This document shows positions 1 to 63,948 of a stretch of 64,000 bases of DNA, in pieces; position 1 is the first letter of the stretch, and each line of letters starts with the position of its first letter. Under the pieces are notes generated by a model. It was not told where the DNA came from, made no database searches, and saw nothing but the letters and a program-made list of their open reading frames with translations. Source of the stretch: Alviniconcha marisindica (Eukaryota; Mollusca; Gastropoda; Provannidae); NCBI GenBank assembly GCA_018857735.1, contig JABMCL010002257.1:83501-147500 (forward strand). The letters are read 5' to 3'. Both the position numbers and the translations under genes were made by a program.

Positions 1-1840
1 TCTAATGGCAAATTTTGACCAAGTCTGATGATCAATAAAAGGTGTGTGACAGACATACATTTGTTAGTGCAAAATTCTAATTCTGTCTCCCTCAAAGGTC
101 ACTATATCACCACAGCTGCAGGATCATTTTCCCTTTCCATCAGTTCATCTCTTATTCCAGCTGAAGCATGAAAAACATAGTTCAGGAGCTGTGTGAGAAT
201 CAAGGTGGCCGTCCTGGGCTGTCCGTCCTAACGAGCCTTCTGGTTTCCGTGGACGTAAAGCTAAATTGAGCCATGCTTCGGCATTGGTCTCAGCTTGTCC
301 CTAATATGTCAACTGACATCTGAGGACATTATGCAACACTACCTACCTGCATGAAAAACATTGGTACAGCTGCAATGATGTGGCAGGTTTTTGCACCTGC
401 TGGTTGCCATGATTACTGCTAGTGGAAGGGTATAGCATAAAGCCATTATTCTGGCTTTGCAGGTAGCCACACTTGGGTGCAGTCACCCAGGACCACATTC
501 GAAACCACACTCAGATATTGTAGGTGCCAAGTGAAAAACTCATTCTTCATCCTGATGGCAAATGTCTGGGGCCACCTGGGTGTCGCCACCCTGCATTAGT
601 CAAGCACTTCAAGACTCATCACAGACACAAAGCAGTAAGACTTCAGCACTGCCCCGTGCGTGATGGTTGCATCTTGCTTAACAGTGAAGCCCCACCCTCA
701 TTGGTCACACACATTGACAAAGCTGTTTTTTTGTTTTTTGATCTTCTGCCTGTTGCAGTGTTGGAGAGAAGTCAGCCTTGTTAGGCAAAAAAAAAAAAAA
801 AAAAAAGGTTAACAAAGCTATAGTTGAAGGCTCAGCCAGCTGCTACACATTGCATTTGCAGTCTAAAGATGTATGAGAAAATAATATGATGTACAGTGTG
901 TATTCAAACAATACAAAATTGTAGTGGGAAATGGTTACAGCCAGCTTGGTAGAAAAGCATGCTACAACAGCTGTTGTCTGCTCTTTTTTTAATTTTTATA
1001 TAATACATGTCATTGTCATCATGCTTTTGCTGAATACCTTAATTACTAAATGAGCTCATGTTTAAAAATAAGACACCACAATGCCACCTGACAAAGGGGG
1101 ACATAGTTAATTTTATATTACCCCCCCCCCCCCCCCCCCACCTTTAGAGAGTGACTCCTTCAATTCAATAATATTTAGCCTTATTGTCTTAATTGGACAA
1201 AAGGGTGTTATTCATGCTGTTGGTACTGGACCCTGACGTCCCATCAGTTCACACCAAGTTTCACCTCAGCAGGTTCAGCAGGTCTGTGGGTTGAGTACCA
1301 AAGCATTTATCATAATTATGGTGTTGACACAGACTGACAAACACTCTTCCTTGTACTTAAAACAAGAATTAAATGGCCAGTTTGTGGGGAAGGTTAAAGG
1401 GGTGGCAGTGGTGGTGGTGGGGGCAGACAATTTATTAGTGAGTTGCAAATATAAATGTACCTCACTGACACTGTTGCTTTTGGATGCAACCAAATCCATT
1501 AACCTTCAAACAGAAGCAATTTTTTTCACTCTTGTGCGTAGGATCATTCCGGTCATGAAGGGAGTAAAACAGGGTGAAAGTGGGCCATGGGAGTAAGTTG
1601 GTTGGGTAAATTAGTTTGCTGTAGACCATTTTTATAACTGCTTTTATTAGGACAGAAATTTTTATGAAGTAGACCTCATAATGATAAAGACATAAATGTG
1701 ATGTAAACCTTTGTGATATGTGCAGCTTTGATGTCAGTTGGGCTTCTCATGCATTTACTTATCAATGACTTTTTACCCCAATGTTTGCTGTTGTTATTGT
1801 AATTTACTTTGTTGTTTTATGATTGGCTTGAATGTGTGAT
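1..1840. other. Upstream region without a recognisable gene
   Basis: No reading frame here looks like a conserved protein; those present are short and show no domain. The stretch holds a poly-A run near 784-806, a poly-C run near 1121-1139 and AT-rich sequence. It may belong to an upstream gene's flank or to old repeats that I cannot name. Confidence 0.5.
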
Positions 1841-1849
1841 GAGTGTATC

Positions 1850-1916
1850 TGGCACCACAGAACATTCCTAGTGCAACTGTATTGACACTTGGCAATAAAG
1901 CTGTATTGTATTACAT
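1850..1916 (+). mobile_element. Probable 3' tail of a non-LTR retrotransposon
   Basis: The stretch ends with a TTGGCAATAAAG segment followed by an imperfect TGTATTGTATTA run. A polyadenylation-like hexamer followed directly by short ATTGT-type repeats is typical of the 3' ends of CR1/L2/Jockey-like elements in marine invertebrates. No coding part is recognisable upstream, so this would be a short, heavily 5'-truncated copy. A simple 3' UTR end cannot be excluded. Confidence 0.35.
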
Positions 1917-2381
1917 TGTGATGACCAATATCATACTATTTTTATGATGTAATTTGTACATGTCCATACCCCCAGTAAATAAGGCCGTCACAATCTTCAA
2001 ACAAATGTTGGGTACATAATTTTTTACCACAGGCACAGTAACCTCAGTGAGTGTTGTTAGCACAAGGTGAAGCAAGCACTGTCAAATCAAGTACTTCTTT
2101 TTTCCATTCAAAGGAAAATGTGGGTGCCACAAAAATATCTACACGAATAAAAGTGCGCAGTAGCATAGTGCACAGTAGCATACAGGCAAGGTTAAACTCA
2201 CAAGTATTATTTAAATAGAGTATAATGTTACTTATGGAAATGCACTCTATACACATGATTGATAATATTAATATGTAACACATTAACAAGCACAAGTACA
2301 ATAATCACTATTTTCATCATATATACATCCTTTTACACCCACACCCACAGCCATACACCCTCCCCCCTCCACACAAGACAA

Positions 2382-2497
<116 letters not shown>

Positions 2498-3031
2498 AGT
2501 GTGACACTGACAGTCACAGTTAGTGACAGTGACACAAAACGACACACACACACTAACAAAGATTTGCTTTGCTTATAAATTTATCAGTCATGCAGGATCA
2601 AGTTACCTGGTCTGGAATGGAAGACGACATTTTGCATCAGCTAGGAATAGGCGTATACACTCAAGTGGATCTAGTGGAAGAGATGATGACTAACAGTCAG
2701 AAAACCAAGCAAGCTGATCACAATCACACATCAAGAATCAATAATATACTACTGTCAACCACACAGCAATTTCTTTATGCAAAGTCACAAATCTTCATTA
2801 GCTCGTGAACTTGGATTGAAAATGATCAATCTGGTACAACTCTGTTTAGACAGAAAATTATTTATGGATGAAACACAATGACAATAATAACACTTTGTGA
2901 AGGTTGAACTTGAAGACTCACACACTCATGTCGACACTGATGGCCATACATGTATGCACTTGCAAGCAGGTGCCTTCAGTGGGCTGGATAATAACATTAC
3001 CAACACATCTGACACACCTACAGCACGGTTT

Positions 3032-3034
<3 letters not shown>

Positions 3035-3084
<50 letters not shown>

Positions 3085-3226
3085 CGCGCGCGTGGGTACG
3101 CGCGTGTCCATGCATGCGCGCGTGTGTGCACGTGTTGTGTGTGTGTATACACATACATACATACATACATACATACATACATACATACATACATACATAC
3201 ATACATACATACATACATACATACAT
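3035..3226. repeat. Compound (TG)n / GC-alternating / (CATA)n repeat
   Basis: About 48 bp of TG repeat run directly into alternating GCGCGCGCGTG and CGCGCGTG blocks, then TGTGTGTATACACA, then about 75 bp of CATA tetranucleotide repeat. Nearly the whole stretch alternates purine and pyrimidine. It lies about 0.65 kb upstream of the SUCO start codon. Confidence 0.9.
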
Positions 3227-3438
3227 CTCTGTGTATGTACACAAAGTACAAGTTTAAAACTTTACTTTCGTTTTCATGTATCGCCAATAACCGGAAGTCG
3301 CTCAACTTTTGTCCAAGGGAAAGAAATTCCTGTCGACTGTTCCGCTCATGCCACAGTTGTGCCATCCTGTCATGCAAATTCCTCCCTACCTTAGACATAC
3401 ACTAATATATGTGTATATCTGTCATTGTTTGAGCTGCC

Positions 3439-3440
<2 letters not shown>

Positions 3441-3492
<52 letters not shown>

Positions 3493-3499
3493 AGAGAGA
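3441..3499. repeat. (GA)n microsatellite
   Basis: A GA dinucleotide run with one GG interruption, about 360 bp upstream of the SUCO start codon. GA tracts are common in animal promoters, but nothing else here assigns it a role. Confidence 0.9.
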
Positions 3500-3559
3500 T
3501 TCTTCATTTCCAGTTCTATCATCTCACGGGACACATGTCTTCCACCTGTAACATTAGCT

Positions 3560-3860
3560 ATTGGCTTTTGATTCATACGTCAAGCAGTTGCTATCAGATT
3601 AGCGCACATCGCCTTGAACTGCAAACAATTGTCAAAGTTCACACCTGTTAGGTGAAACCTGCACCAAGGAGTTTCCTTCTAGCCTCGTTCTCATCGAAGC
3701 TGACGGTGTTTTCCCGTTTCACATGCGCAGTGAAGACTTACACGTCAAAGAGACAGGAAGAGGTCCGTGTTATGGCAGTTCAAACACAGAGCAGTGGGGC
3801 GCAATGAATGCCATCATGTTATTACAAGTTTTTCTTCAAATGCTCAAGAAACAATGAGCT
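3560..3860 (+). promoter_or_regulatory. Probable SUCO 5' UTR and proximal promoter
   Basis: This is the relatively unique, less AT-rich sequence between the GA microsatellite and the SUCO start codon, with CpGs and no strong repeat. No TATA box is evident and the transcription start cannot be fixed from sequence. The call rests only on position before exon 1. Confidence 0.4.
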
Positions 3861-35371
<31,511 letters not shown>

Positions 35372-37014
35372 AACAGTTTTGTGTCTGTTTGCGTTTGAAA
35401 CAAGTGTTCTCATTTGGCATGTGCTAGAGGTGTTCACAGCAGTGAGGAGAGACTCGGTATACTTTGCTTGCTTTCAGAAATCCTTTTCATTTCCATGTAT
35501 TGTTTGTTGTTTACGAGGAGGACTTACTTAATTACTGGACTTCATTATTCAGTATTGACACTGCCAGTAATGGACAGCTTCAGTTTCAGATTCTGAAAAC
35601 ATAACCCATGTGTCAAAAATTGCATTACAGTGTGGATATTTTTTCCTCTTCTTCGACCTTTGTGTCCATAATTTTGAAGCTGTGGGGCAAACCCTGAAAG
35701 TACTGCAACATTCGTTTAATTTTATGAACAGTATATAGGTGGGGGGGGGGGGGGGGTGATAGAGATGAGGGGTCGTGGAGGGTTTGCAGACAAGCAAGGA
35801 ACCAGTACCAGAACAACTAGTGCCAGTATTCTGCAGCAGTTCGTTCATTCATTCTAGTGCAACAGATCACTGCTTGGGCATTTGCCCAGTAGCAGGTATG
35901 ATGCATGGCAGTTGTAAGGGCTGTAAGGGCTTGTTGCCTTGCTGTTGTGGTATGTGGTGAATGGTTTGTAGCATGTGTGCGCACACATGCTACAAACCAT
36001 TCACCACATACCACAACAGCAAGGCAACAAGATTCTGTGGAATTGCCCCAGGTGTAAGCTCAACGTCACTGTGATGTGGCCAGGGGCAAGACGTGGAGTG
36101 GATAGGACCTCTCCTATTGTGTGTGGGAGTGTTGCAGCCAATCATGATGCAGACAGGAGTCAGTGTGAGCTAACAAAACTGCAGATCATGCTGACTTCTC
36201 TGATTCTGAAATGGCACAGTGAAATGACTTGCACCAAACCCTGAAGTCATTGAGGATATGTAATTTATATGCACCTCCATGAATATTATGATCGGGACAG
36301 TTGCTGCAATGATGAGAAAGGTCAGGGAAGGTAAGTGGGGTTGTGGGTCAAGGCTCATCGGCATCACTAAATGACTGTTGCCTAAGCACTGTCACTAGTG
36401 TGTGCAAAGTGCAGTGGCAGGCAACAGCAACACTGTCATCATGGCGCCTGTGGTGTGGCTTGTGCATTGCTCATGTGTGCACCGGCTCTAACCGAAATAG
36501 AATAACAAGGTGGAATATTGAAATGTTGCGGACTAAACTATACCAGTGTCCGTAGTAACAGAACCAGAGAGTAACTTGGTATCAGGGCAAAACAGAGCTA
36601 GTATTTTGCTAAAAAGTGGAACTGAGAGAGAGAGTGATGCTTAGTCTTTTTTCTGTTACTAGTGTTGATGAGTTGATGAATGTGCATTTGTTAGAGATTT
36701 GTGTGTATGTGTGTATGCATGTGTTTGTGTTTGTGAGAGGGAAACTGTGTGCTCATGTTTTTTTTTATTTAGGGTTCAGTTCAGCCCAGTAATACTTAAA
36801 TATTCCAGAAGGAGCACTTCAGTTTTGATGGGCTTGTGAATTGACAGAAACACGAAAAGATACAAGAGAACATTGAGTCGCCATTAGTGTAGTCCTTGAA
36901 CTCCCAAGGACAGAGGGGCATGTTGCCTCTTTTTTCTCCTTCTTCTTTTTGTGCCTGTGTTTTAGGTACCAAGAGATTTGGTGTTCTTTTTGCTTTGTGT
37001 TTGATTTTAATAAA
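35372..37014 (+). other. SUCO: Probable SUCO 3' UTR
   Basis: There is no convincing coding sequence after the stop. The first good AATAAA lies at 37009-37014. Further AATAAA hexamers occur at 37824, 38265 and 41609, so longer 3' ends are possible. A perfect palindrome lies 560 nt after the stop. Where the transcript really ends cannot be seen. Confidence 0.5.
35930..36031. repeat. Perfect 102-bp palindrome, 51-bp arms, no spacer
   Basis: The left arm 35930-35980 starts CTTGTTGCCTTGCTGTTGTG and ends GCATGTGTGC. The right arm 35981-36031 is its exact reverse complement, with no mismatch and no spacer. It falls in the probable SUCO 3' UTR. I see no target duplication. Confidence 0.95.
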
Positions 37015-40000
37015 TGAAGCACACTTTAACAGATGTTTTTGCGTGCCATATTCATTCCCTGAACCATGGATGTGTTTTCATTGGCTGTTGAGAAAATTGA
37101 CTTGTCTGTGACAGTGTGCAGAATTTTAAAGACCAGCCTGTGGTCTGACCAGTTACACTGTATGATCAAAGTCTGCTTGCTATTTAAGACTGAACCCTTT
37201 TCTGGTTTATGTTTACTGCTGTAAAACTAGACATTGTATCTGTTTCTCAGGTGCGTGTTGTTTTCAGGGGAAGAGGATTTCAGGGCTGGGTGGGGTGTGT
37301 GTGTGTGGGGGGGGGGGGGGTCTTATTTATCTCTGTTAATCAAGGTTGGCCACTACTGGCACTAGAACCCAGTATGTCCCTTCTTATTTCTGATAAAGAT
37401 AGACATTGTTCTAGCTGTCAACCCCAGTATTATGCAGTATCAATCCCATTCTCAGCACCAGTGTTTTGGAAAATGATACATGAGAACCCTTCAATAAAGA
37501 TTTCACCCCACCCCCCTTTTTTCTCCCCAACAGAAGTGCAAGATTCAGAACTGAATCAAGAACAGTTCTCATTAATCTGGCCTAAAAACAGATAAGTGAT
37601 TATTAACACCCAGTCAACCATGCCAGTTGTATCAGGGTGAAAGATGGTTTTACATGAGGGTGGTTCTTTACAGGGTGCGAGGATTTGTCAGCTGGTGTTT
37701 TGTTTTTTTGTGTTTTTTCTTTCTTTTTTAGTTCAGTGTGACAAACATGTGCATGATGCTCTTGTGGTAAGTCTTTCTTGACTGTGATCAGTTCTTTCCT
37801 TCTCTGTGTGGTGCAGGTATTTGAATAAAGTCCAGCCTTAACAGTCCTTTCGCTTTTGAAGAAAGCTACCTCGATGAGCAGTGGAGGTGTTTATGTGAGG
37901 ATTGGAGAGAGGAAAGTCTGAATGTCTTTACAATGCATGCCACCAGTGTACTTTGTCAGTTGCAGTGTACTTTGTCAGTTGCAGTGAATATACCAAAGAT
38001 CTGTGCCTGGCTGTAAAGCATACAAATTTACAATGCAATACCCTGTCTCTCACCTGCATGTTCATTGTGATTGTAAGCTCTGCCCAAACTGATCATGAAC
38101 ACTTCTTGTACTTGAGAAGTGTGCACAGATCTATCTCAGCATTTCCCAAACTCCATAATGTTTAGAATGCGCAAAGTAACTTCCTGCTTTTCAATTCTGC
38201 CACCTCATTATCTGTGTGCATGTGACCTGCCATATCAGTTGATGTCATTTTGTCTTCAGTTATGAATAAAGGGTCTGGGCTCATTCGGGGGAATGTATTA
38301 CATTTAATTTATATGTGTCAAGGGCCCACTGGTTTCTCTGTGATGCTTTGGATCTCAGATACACAAAAACATTAGGTAAATGAGTAACTAACTTGCATTC
38401 ATGATGCTGACACAAAGTGTGAAAAGTTTTACCATTCATACGCCACATGCTCTCGCTCAGTCATACAGCAGATCTGTCGTGGCATCTGAGTTTGGGGTTA
38501 ATGCTGTTCATGATTATTGAGAAGCAATTCAGTTGGCAACAGTCTCCATTCTTGAACCCTTGTTCAAAGTGAGTGTGCAGTGAAGACGGGGCTTAATCAA
38601 CATCCCCTGCATTTTCTTTGTACATCCCCATCTTTGTCTTCCATCCCTTCCGCCTTTGTGAAAAGCCCTTCTCAGCATCCATCATTCACATGCTACTTGC
38701 CAGTCGTAAAATAATGCATCTCTTCTTTTTTTCTGTGACTTTTGTCTTTCTTGGACCAAATCGATATAAAAATTATTGTTTTGGCAGAGTTTATGTAAAG
38801 GGACATTACTCCACCGTGCTTGTATATATATATATATGAGTGAGTGTGTGTGTGTGTGTGTGTGTGTTGCAAGTGACATCTCAGAAGGCTGTGGTCTGAG
38901 ATAAAGTACTTGGAACTTGTTCAAGGCTGTTTAGTGTAGGTGAACTCACAAAGATTGTGATTGGTTTGATTTGCTTACACAATTTTTCTTCATTAAAAAT
39001 GTATGAAATCAAACTAAAATTTTCCTACATCCAGCAACATTCGCATCCAACCTGAGTTCACAAAAGGTGGATATGTATTTCCAGAGATAGCTGTCTGCAA
39101 CAAGCCGGTGGTACCACTTTTTATTTGTGATGTGCACTGGCTGGTTTGGGTCCATAGCATATGCAGTCAGTTTCACGCATATAATATATATATGTAAGAA
39201 TGCTACTTCACATGGAAGACATGTGATAAACATCCTTACAGCCTGTAAAAATGACAGTTTTGACAAGGCTGGTATTTTTGGAGCTCCTACTCAGCAACTT
39301 GAAGCACTGAACAATATAAACACAATAGAACACACATGTACATTGTGATAAATGCTGTTATCATTTTAACATAACAAATAACTGACATGTCAACAGAGGT
39401 TCAAATATAAGTGTCTAATCAGCATTCTCTCTCACTTTCAAGTCTTTGTTGGTTTGCAAATCGAAGCGACATCACTGGAAAAGATTTTTGGTTGCAAATT
39501 TTGGTCACACATGTAAACATTTTAAAACTATTTACTACTGTTGTTATTGTTATTTTTGTGGTTATTTATTATTTACAATATTTTTTCTGTGGCGATTTGG
39601 AAGATGTGATTACTCGTGACTTAAATTGAAGATGTCTGTGATTTGAATGTAATTCTCTCTGATCAAAATCAAACTTGTTGATCTGCAACTGAGAAAATCT
39701 TTGCAATGGAAAAAAGCTTTTCTTCTGATCTGTCTAGTCAACGTTTTGTATTTGTTCGTTTTTGTTTTACTGCCAGTTTTTTCTTCTCCATCTTGTTTTT
39801 GTTTGTTTGAAGGCCAGTTTTGCTTGTGTATCACAATAAGTGTTAAAGACACAGTCAATATCGTAAGATCTATCATTCACTCAGTGCAATAATTAACACA
39901 TACAGAATTAATTGGTCTTTTTTTCCTCCACTGAAAGAGCAGAAAGTTACAAATAGTACTGGTCTCTTTTGTACATTGGCATACATAGGTACTCACTCTG

Positions 40001-40180
40001 ACTGCCAAGTTCTCATCCCCATCATGTTTTCATTGTGAAGTCCGATTTTTGGACAGGAGTGGTCAGTTCCACCGGTGCTGGAGATGTTGATCCACACACA
40101 GAAATTTACTCTGCATTCACTCTATACATGAAATAGTTCTGTCCCACCGTGAACAAATTTGACCTCTCACACTCACAGCT
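37015..40180. other. Intergenic region, no gene seen
   Basis: AT-rich sequence with a G run near 37307-37321, a copy of the dispersed CCCAGTCAACCA motif at about 37600-37645, and a TA/TG run at 38824-38866. No frame reads as a known protein. Confidence 0.5.
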
Positions 40181-40189
40181 TAAATGATT

Positions 40190-41040
40190 TTGGCTTGCCA
40201 CAGTGCAAACTGTTCTAACCTGTCACAGTTGCAACTGTTCTGGCCTGTCACAACAACTTGTCACAGTGCAAACTCTTCTAACCTGTCACAGTTGCAACTG
40301 TTCTGGTCTGTCACAGTGACTTGTCACAAATCCACCAATTTTGACTTGTCACATTTGGAAGGCTGTTGACTTACCTGAGCTGCACTGTCAGTATTCCAAT
40401 CAGCTACAGAAGACAAAATGCATAGCATACAGAAAACAATACTGCATTTGAATCATCTCATTGGCAGTTTGAGTGCATGATGTCTGTTGGCTTAGTGACA
40501 GAAGACAAAATGCATAGTGTATAGAAGACAATGCTGCATTTGGGTTGCACCATTGTCTGTTGGCTTAGTGACAGAAGACAAAATGCGTAGTGTACAGAAG
40601 ACAGTGCTGCATTTGGGTTGCCTCATTGACAAAACGAGTGATGTCTGTTGGCTTAGTGACAGAAGACAAAATTTGATGTCTGTTGGCTTAGTGACAGAAG
40701 ACAAAATTCATAGTGTACAGAAGACAGTGCTGCATTTGGGTTGCCCTGTTGGCAAAACGAGTGATGTCTGTTGGCTTAGTGACAGAAGACAAAATGCGCA
40801 GTGTACAGAAGACCACTGCATTTAGGTCGCCACATTGGCAAAGTGGGTGATGTCTGTTGGCTTAATGACAGAATATGAAATGCATAGTGTACAGAAGACT
40901 GCTGCATTTGGGTTGCCCATTGGCAAGGTGAGTGATGTCTGTTGGCTTAGTGACAGAAGGTGAAATGCATAGTGTACAGAAGACTGCTGCATTTGGGTCA
41001 CCCATTGGCAAAGCGAGTGATGTCTGTTGGCTTAGTGAAT
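40190..41040. repeat. Two adjoining minisatellites
   Basis: The first (40190-40360) is built of TGTCACAGTGCAAACTGTTC-type units. The second (about 40400-41040) has about seven units of mostly 85 bp sharing GATGTCTGTTGGCTTAGTGA, ACAAAATGCATAGTGTACAG and CTGCATTTGGGTTGCC. Both are intergenic. Confidence 0.85.
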
Positions 41041-41124
41041 TAAAGGAGTGTGTGGGTCATGGTTACTGCTAGGGGTGACTGTGCATGGTGCTGAGGCCAA
41101 CTGTCTCACTCAGTCTCATTATGA

Positions 41125-41285
41125 ACACAAGTCCCATTGTGTACACCTGCCACTGTGTACACCTGGTCCATTGTGTACACCTGGCCTGTTGCATACACCT
41201 AGTCCATTGTATACACCTGCCCCTGTGTACACCCGGTCCATTTTGTACACCTGGCCCATTTTGTACACCTGGCCCACGGTGTTCC
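41125..41285. repeat. Short tandem repeat of 18-21 bp
   Basis: About eight units of CCATTGTGTACACCTGGTCC with variants. It is intergenic; frames across it give CTPGP-type repeats with no protein meaning. Confidence 0.85.
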
Positions 41286-41289
41286 AGGC

Positions 41290-42860
41290 CCATGCTTATG
41301 GCTAGGGTTTAGAGTTAGGGTTACACAGTGAGACTGGTGCATGCTTTTGATGGCTTGATGTTGTTTCATTAGAAGGCACAAATCACTGTTTTTCTTTGAT
41401 AGTGATTTGTTGTTGTTGTAGTTGTTGCTGTTTACAGTGTAGTTTTAGAATGTTGTAGTTACCTTCTGATTTTGTTCCCTTGAGTGTTTTTGTTTTTATA
41501 ATGCATAGCTCGCTTTAAAGCTTTGGTTGTTGCAGAAATTGCTGCCTTGTACAGAATGTGTTGGGGTAGTGTTTTTGTGTACTTTGCTTTTTTAGTTTGA
41601 AATGTTTCAAATAAATATGATTCACTTTAACTTAGGGCTGGTTTTGTTTTGTTTTCTTTCATTTTGGGGGGAGGGGGGTCTTATATTTTACTTTTGCTTT
41701 TATGGTTGGTTGTTTGTCTCTTACTTCTGCCTGTTCCCTTAGTTTATTTTTGTTTGATTTTGCATTTCAGCAACATACTTGCTTTTTTAATGTGTTAGCT
41801 TAATTATTAATGCCTATGTTTCTGCGAGCCTCTCCTTCTCTGTATTTGATACAGTTCTTACCACCAGTACCTGTTTGTTGACCAATTTTTAACAAACTGA
41901 AAAAATATAATGAACCGAAAAATGTTTGTGAATGTGAATTTATTCACTGAGTAAGATGAGAGTTTTGAATTGCTGTTTGGTTGTTCTTTCAAGTTTTTTC
42001 CACTGAATTTGTTAGTTTTGAATTAATGTTTGTCTGTTTTTGAATGTTGACTTTTGGGTTACGATACCAGTTTTGAATTGATGTTGATCTGTTCTGTGAC
42101 ATTTTGAAAGTTGATAGTTTTGATTGGATGCTTGTTATGTCTTTTGGGGAGGGTGGGTGGCTGGGGAGAGAATCTGTTAACATACAAAAAGTTTTAGATG
42201 GAGTTCATCTGTTTGAGAATGTTGTGAATGTTGAAATGGTTGGTTGAGATGAATTTTGAATCAGTGTTTGTGTGCTTTATATTTTGACTGTTGGGTTCTT
42301 TTTCTTTTCTTTTTTCTCTCTTTTTTTGTTTGTTTTGTTTTGATAATTGTTTGGAATTGATCATTTTGGATTACTTTATTCTTTTTCTGTGTGTTGCATT
42401 TGTTGTTGGTTTTAAACATGATTGCTTCATGAACTTGAAAGCTGTATCTGTATCTGCTACATTTATATTCCTGCACTGATACATATCTGTGATTTATAAC
42501 CAATACACATTTACCATCAGAGTTAGAACAAAGTGTGGAATTGTTGAAGCAGTATATACATGTAAGGAAGCATTTATCTTCAAAGGTATTACCTAGAGGA
42601 ATTTGGTAATGCATTTGAAGGGGCCACACTTCTGATTTCTGGATTATTAAAATATTTTTTATTATTATTATAATTTGAAATTAAATTTGTGTCTTACACT
42701 TACCTTTTACTGTGGTTACTGATACTTTAGATTCTGAATCGAACAGAAAAAAGAAAGATTTGTTTAGAGTAATGATATGTGTCTCCTAGGAATTATGTTT
42801 GTTTTCAAAAACCCATTGTGAACTTTAATTTGTTTTTATTAAAGTTTAAGTGAGAGACAC
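41290..42860. other. Intergenic AT-rich region, no gene seen
   Basis: T-rich on the plus strand, with AATAAA at 41609-41614. No gene, RNA or clear repeat is recognised. Confidence 0.5.
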
Positions 42861-42862
42861 AA

Positions 42863-43150
42863 GGAAGCTATAATTAGCTAAAGATATCTCACAGAACTTT
42901 TGCCTGTGAAATTTTCCATCAGTTATACAATGCATGCAAAATGTTGTACTGTCAAACATTGAACTGGGACAAACCCATTGTACCTTATATATTCACTAGT
43001 ATGGAGAGGAAGTTATAATTAGCTGCAGATGACACTTGGAACTTTTGCCTGTGAAATTTTCAGTTTTATGATTCATGCAAAAGTTGGACTGTCAGTTACA
43101 CATAGAACCTGGAACAAACCCGTTGTATTTTATTTATTCACTAACAGGGA
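42863..43150. repeat. Two tandem copies of about 140 bp
   Basis: The copies start near 42863 and 43007 and share GAAGCTATAATTAGCT-type sequence, AACTTTTGCCTGTGAAATTT, a CTGTCA block and GGAACAAACCC, followed by TATTTATTCACTA. It is intergenic. Confidence 0.8.
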
Positions 43151-43282
43151 GAGGCGGCTTGGCTTGTGCAATGCTGTCTAGTGGTGCAAACAGTATTTTC
43201 TCTAATAAAATGCAAGCTTCAGAATTTGATTCCTATGCTGTTTTGCGTTTGAACATGGTGCTTCTGCGTGTGTGCATGTTTG

Positions 43283-43285
<3 letters not shown>

Positions 43286-43352
<67 letters not shown>
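43286..43352. repeat. (CA)n microsatellite
   Basis: A CA dinucleotide run followed by interrupted CA-rich sequence to about 43550. Confidence 0.95.
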
Positions 43353-43356
<4 letters not shown>

Positions 43357-43554
43357 TACACACACGCACGCATTACATCCATGCATGCACACACACACAT
43401 CATGTATGGAAACAAACACATGTACATACACCACTTATGCGAATGCATACTCCCCCACACATGCACATCACTAATGCAAATTCATGTACACACGCATACA
43501 AATGCACACTGTCTTCTATAAACACTCAAGCACACACACACAATTATGCACACA

Positions 43555-44719
43555 TGTTGTCTAAATTTGATACAAAAACAACAGTGCATTTAAAAACAAT
43601 GATCCTGAACTGTAATACTAGCTGCAACATTTTCTTGTACGCGTTAATGGATATGAGTTTTGAGCACACTTTTTTATTTTCACATTTGTCGCAACTCTGT
43701 TAAGTTTTCTCCTGCACCTGTTCTTGTGTGATGAGGACATATTTTAGCTCATTTGGGGAGGGGGGGGGGGTATTAATTAAAAAATTACACTTACACAGAT
43801 ATCTGCCCTATGGCCCAAGGTTGTTTGCTGTGAAAAACAACATCTATGTTATGATATAGGCTGCTCACACATAAATGCATGTGTGCACCTGTGTAGTAGA
43901 GACTTTCAAATAAAATTATTCGTTATTTCTTGCTTCCGTTTGTGTATTTACTGTTGTTTGTTTGTTTGCTTGCTTATCTATTTTTAGGTCTTGAGAATTG
44001 TCAGACTGAGACAAAATCCGTAATGTCAAGAAGAATTGAACAGGATTTTATGTTAACAGGATTTTATGTCAGAGGTGAGAAATACTTTAGATCCCCAAAC
44101 AGACTACTGGTTGCCAGTTGATCCTATTATTAGACTGTCTATATGACAAAATATCCTGTTTTATTAGAGTAGTTCATTGATATTTATTTATTTGCTTGTT
44201 TGTTTTTCTATTCGCGAGGATACTCGCTGTGTCGAAATCGTTCACATCAAGAAAATAAAGAACAGTAATCATGCAGCCTGAATATTGTGAAGAGTTGCTC
44301 CGCTTCGCTCGCGTAAGAATACATGACAGGGAAAGTTTGGTGAAAGTTGAACTTTTTATTCAGATTGATCAGTTTGCTTTGCAACAGAGCAGAAAATGTT
44401 TGTTATTATGATCAACAACAGCAAATAAAATATCCTGAAGCCAGACTATATACTTTGGTTGCAACTTTCGCACTTTAGTCTTACTTTTCTAAGCGGTTGG
44501 TTTCTGTTTCTGTTGGTAATCCGGTGTAAACAATATGGCTTCTGAGTTGTCCTTAGTTTCTATTGTCTGGGGTTAACCGGAGAACAGTTAATATGATCTA
44601 CAGCAACACGTCACGAAAATGACTTGGCATGCTGCCAAATAAGATTTGTTCTGCATGAGTTAATCCCAACTTTTGATCCTCTAATTTCACGATCGACTGC
44701 CGTTGAGTCTCGCGTGCCA
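43555..44719 (+). promoter_or_regulatory. Region upstream of the second gene, including its probable promoter and 5' UTR
   Basis: It has no coding content. The last 500 bp contain several CpGs (for example TTCGCTCGCG near 44303) and no long repeats, which fits a promoter. No TATA box or transcription start can be assigned with confidence. Confidence 0.35.

Positions 44720-63948
<19,229 letters not shown>

Noticed and set aside
524..784. 86-codon plus-strand frame upstream of SUCO
   Set aside because: No recognisable motif, no splice context and ordinary length for chance.
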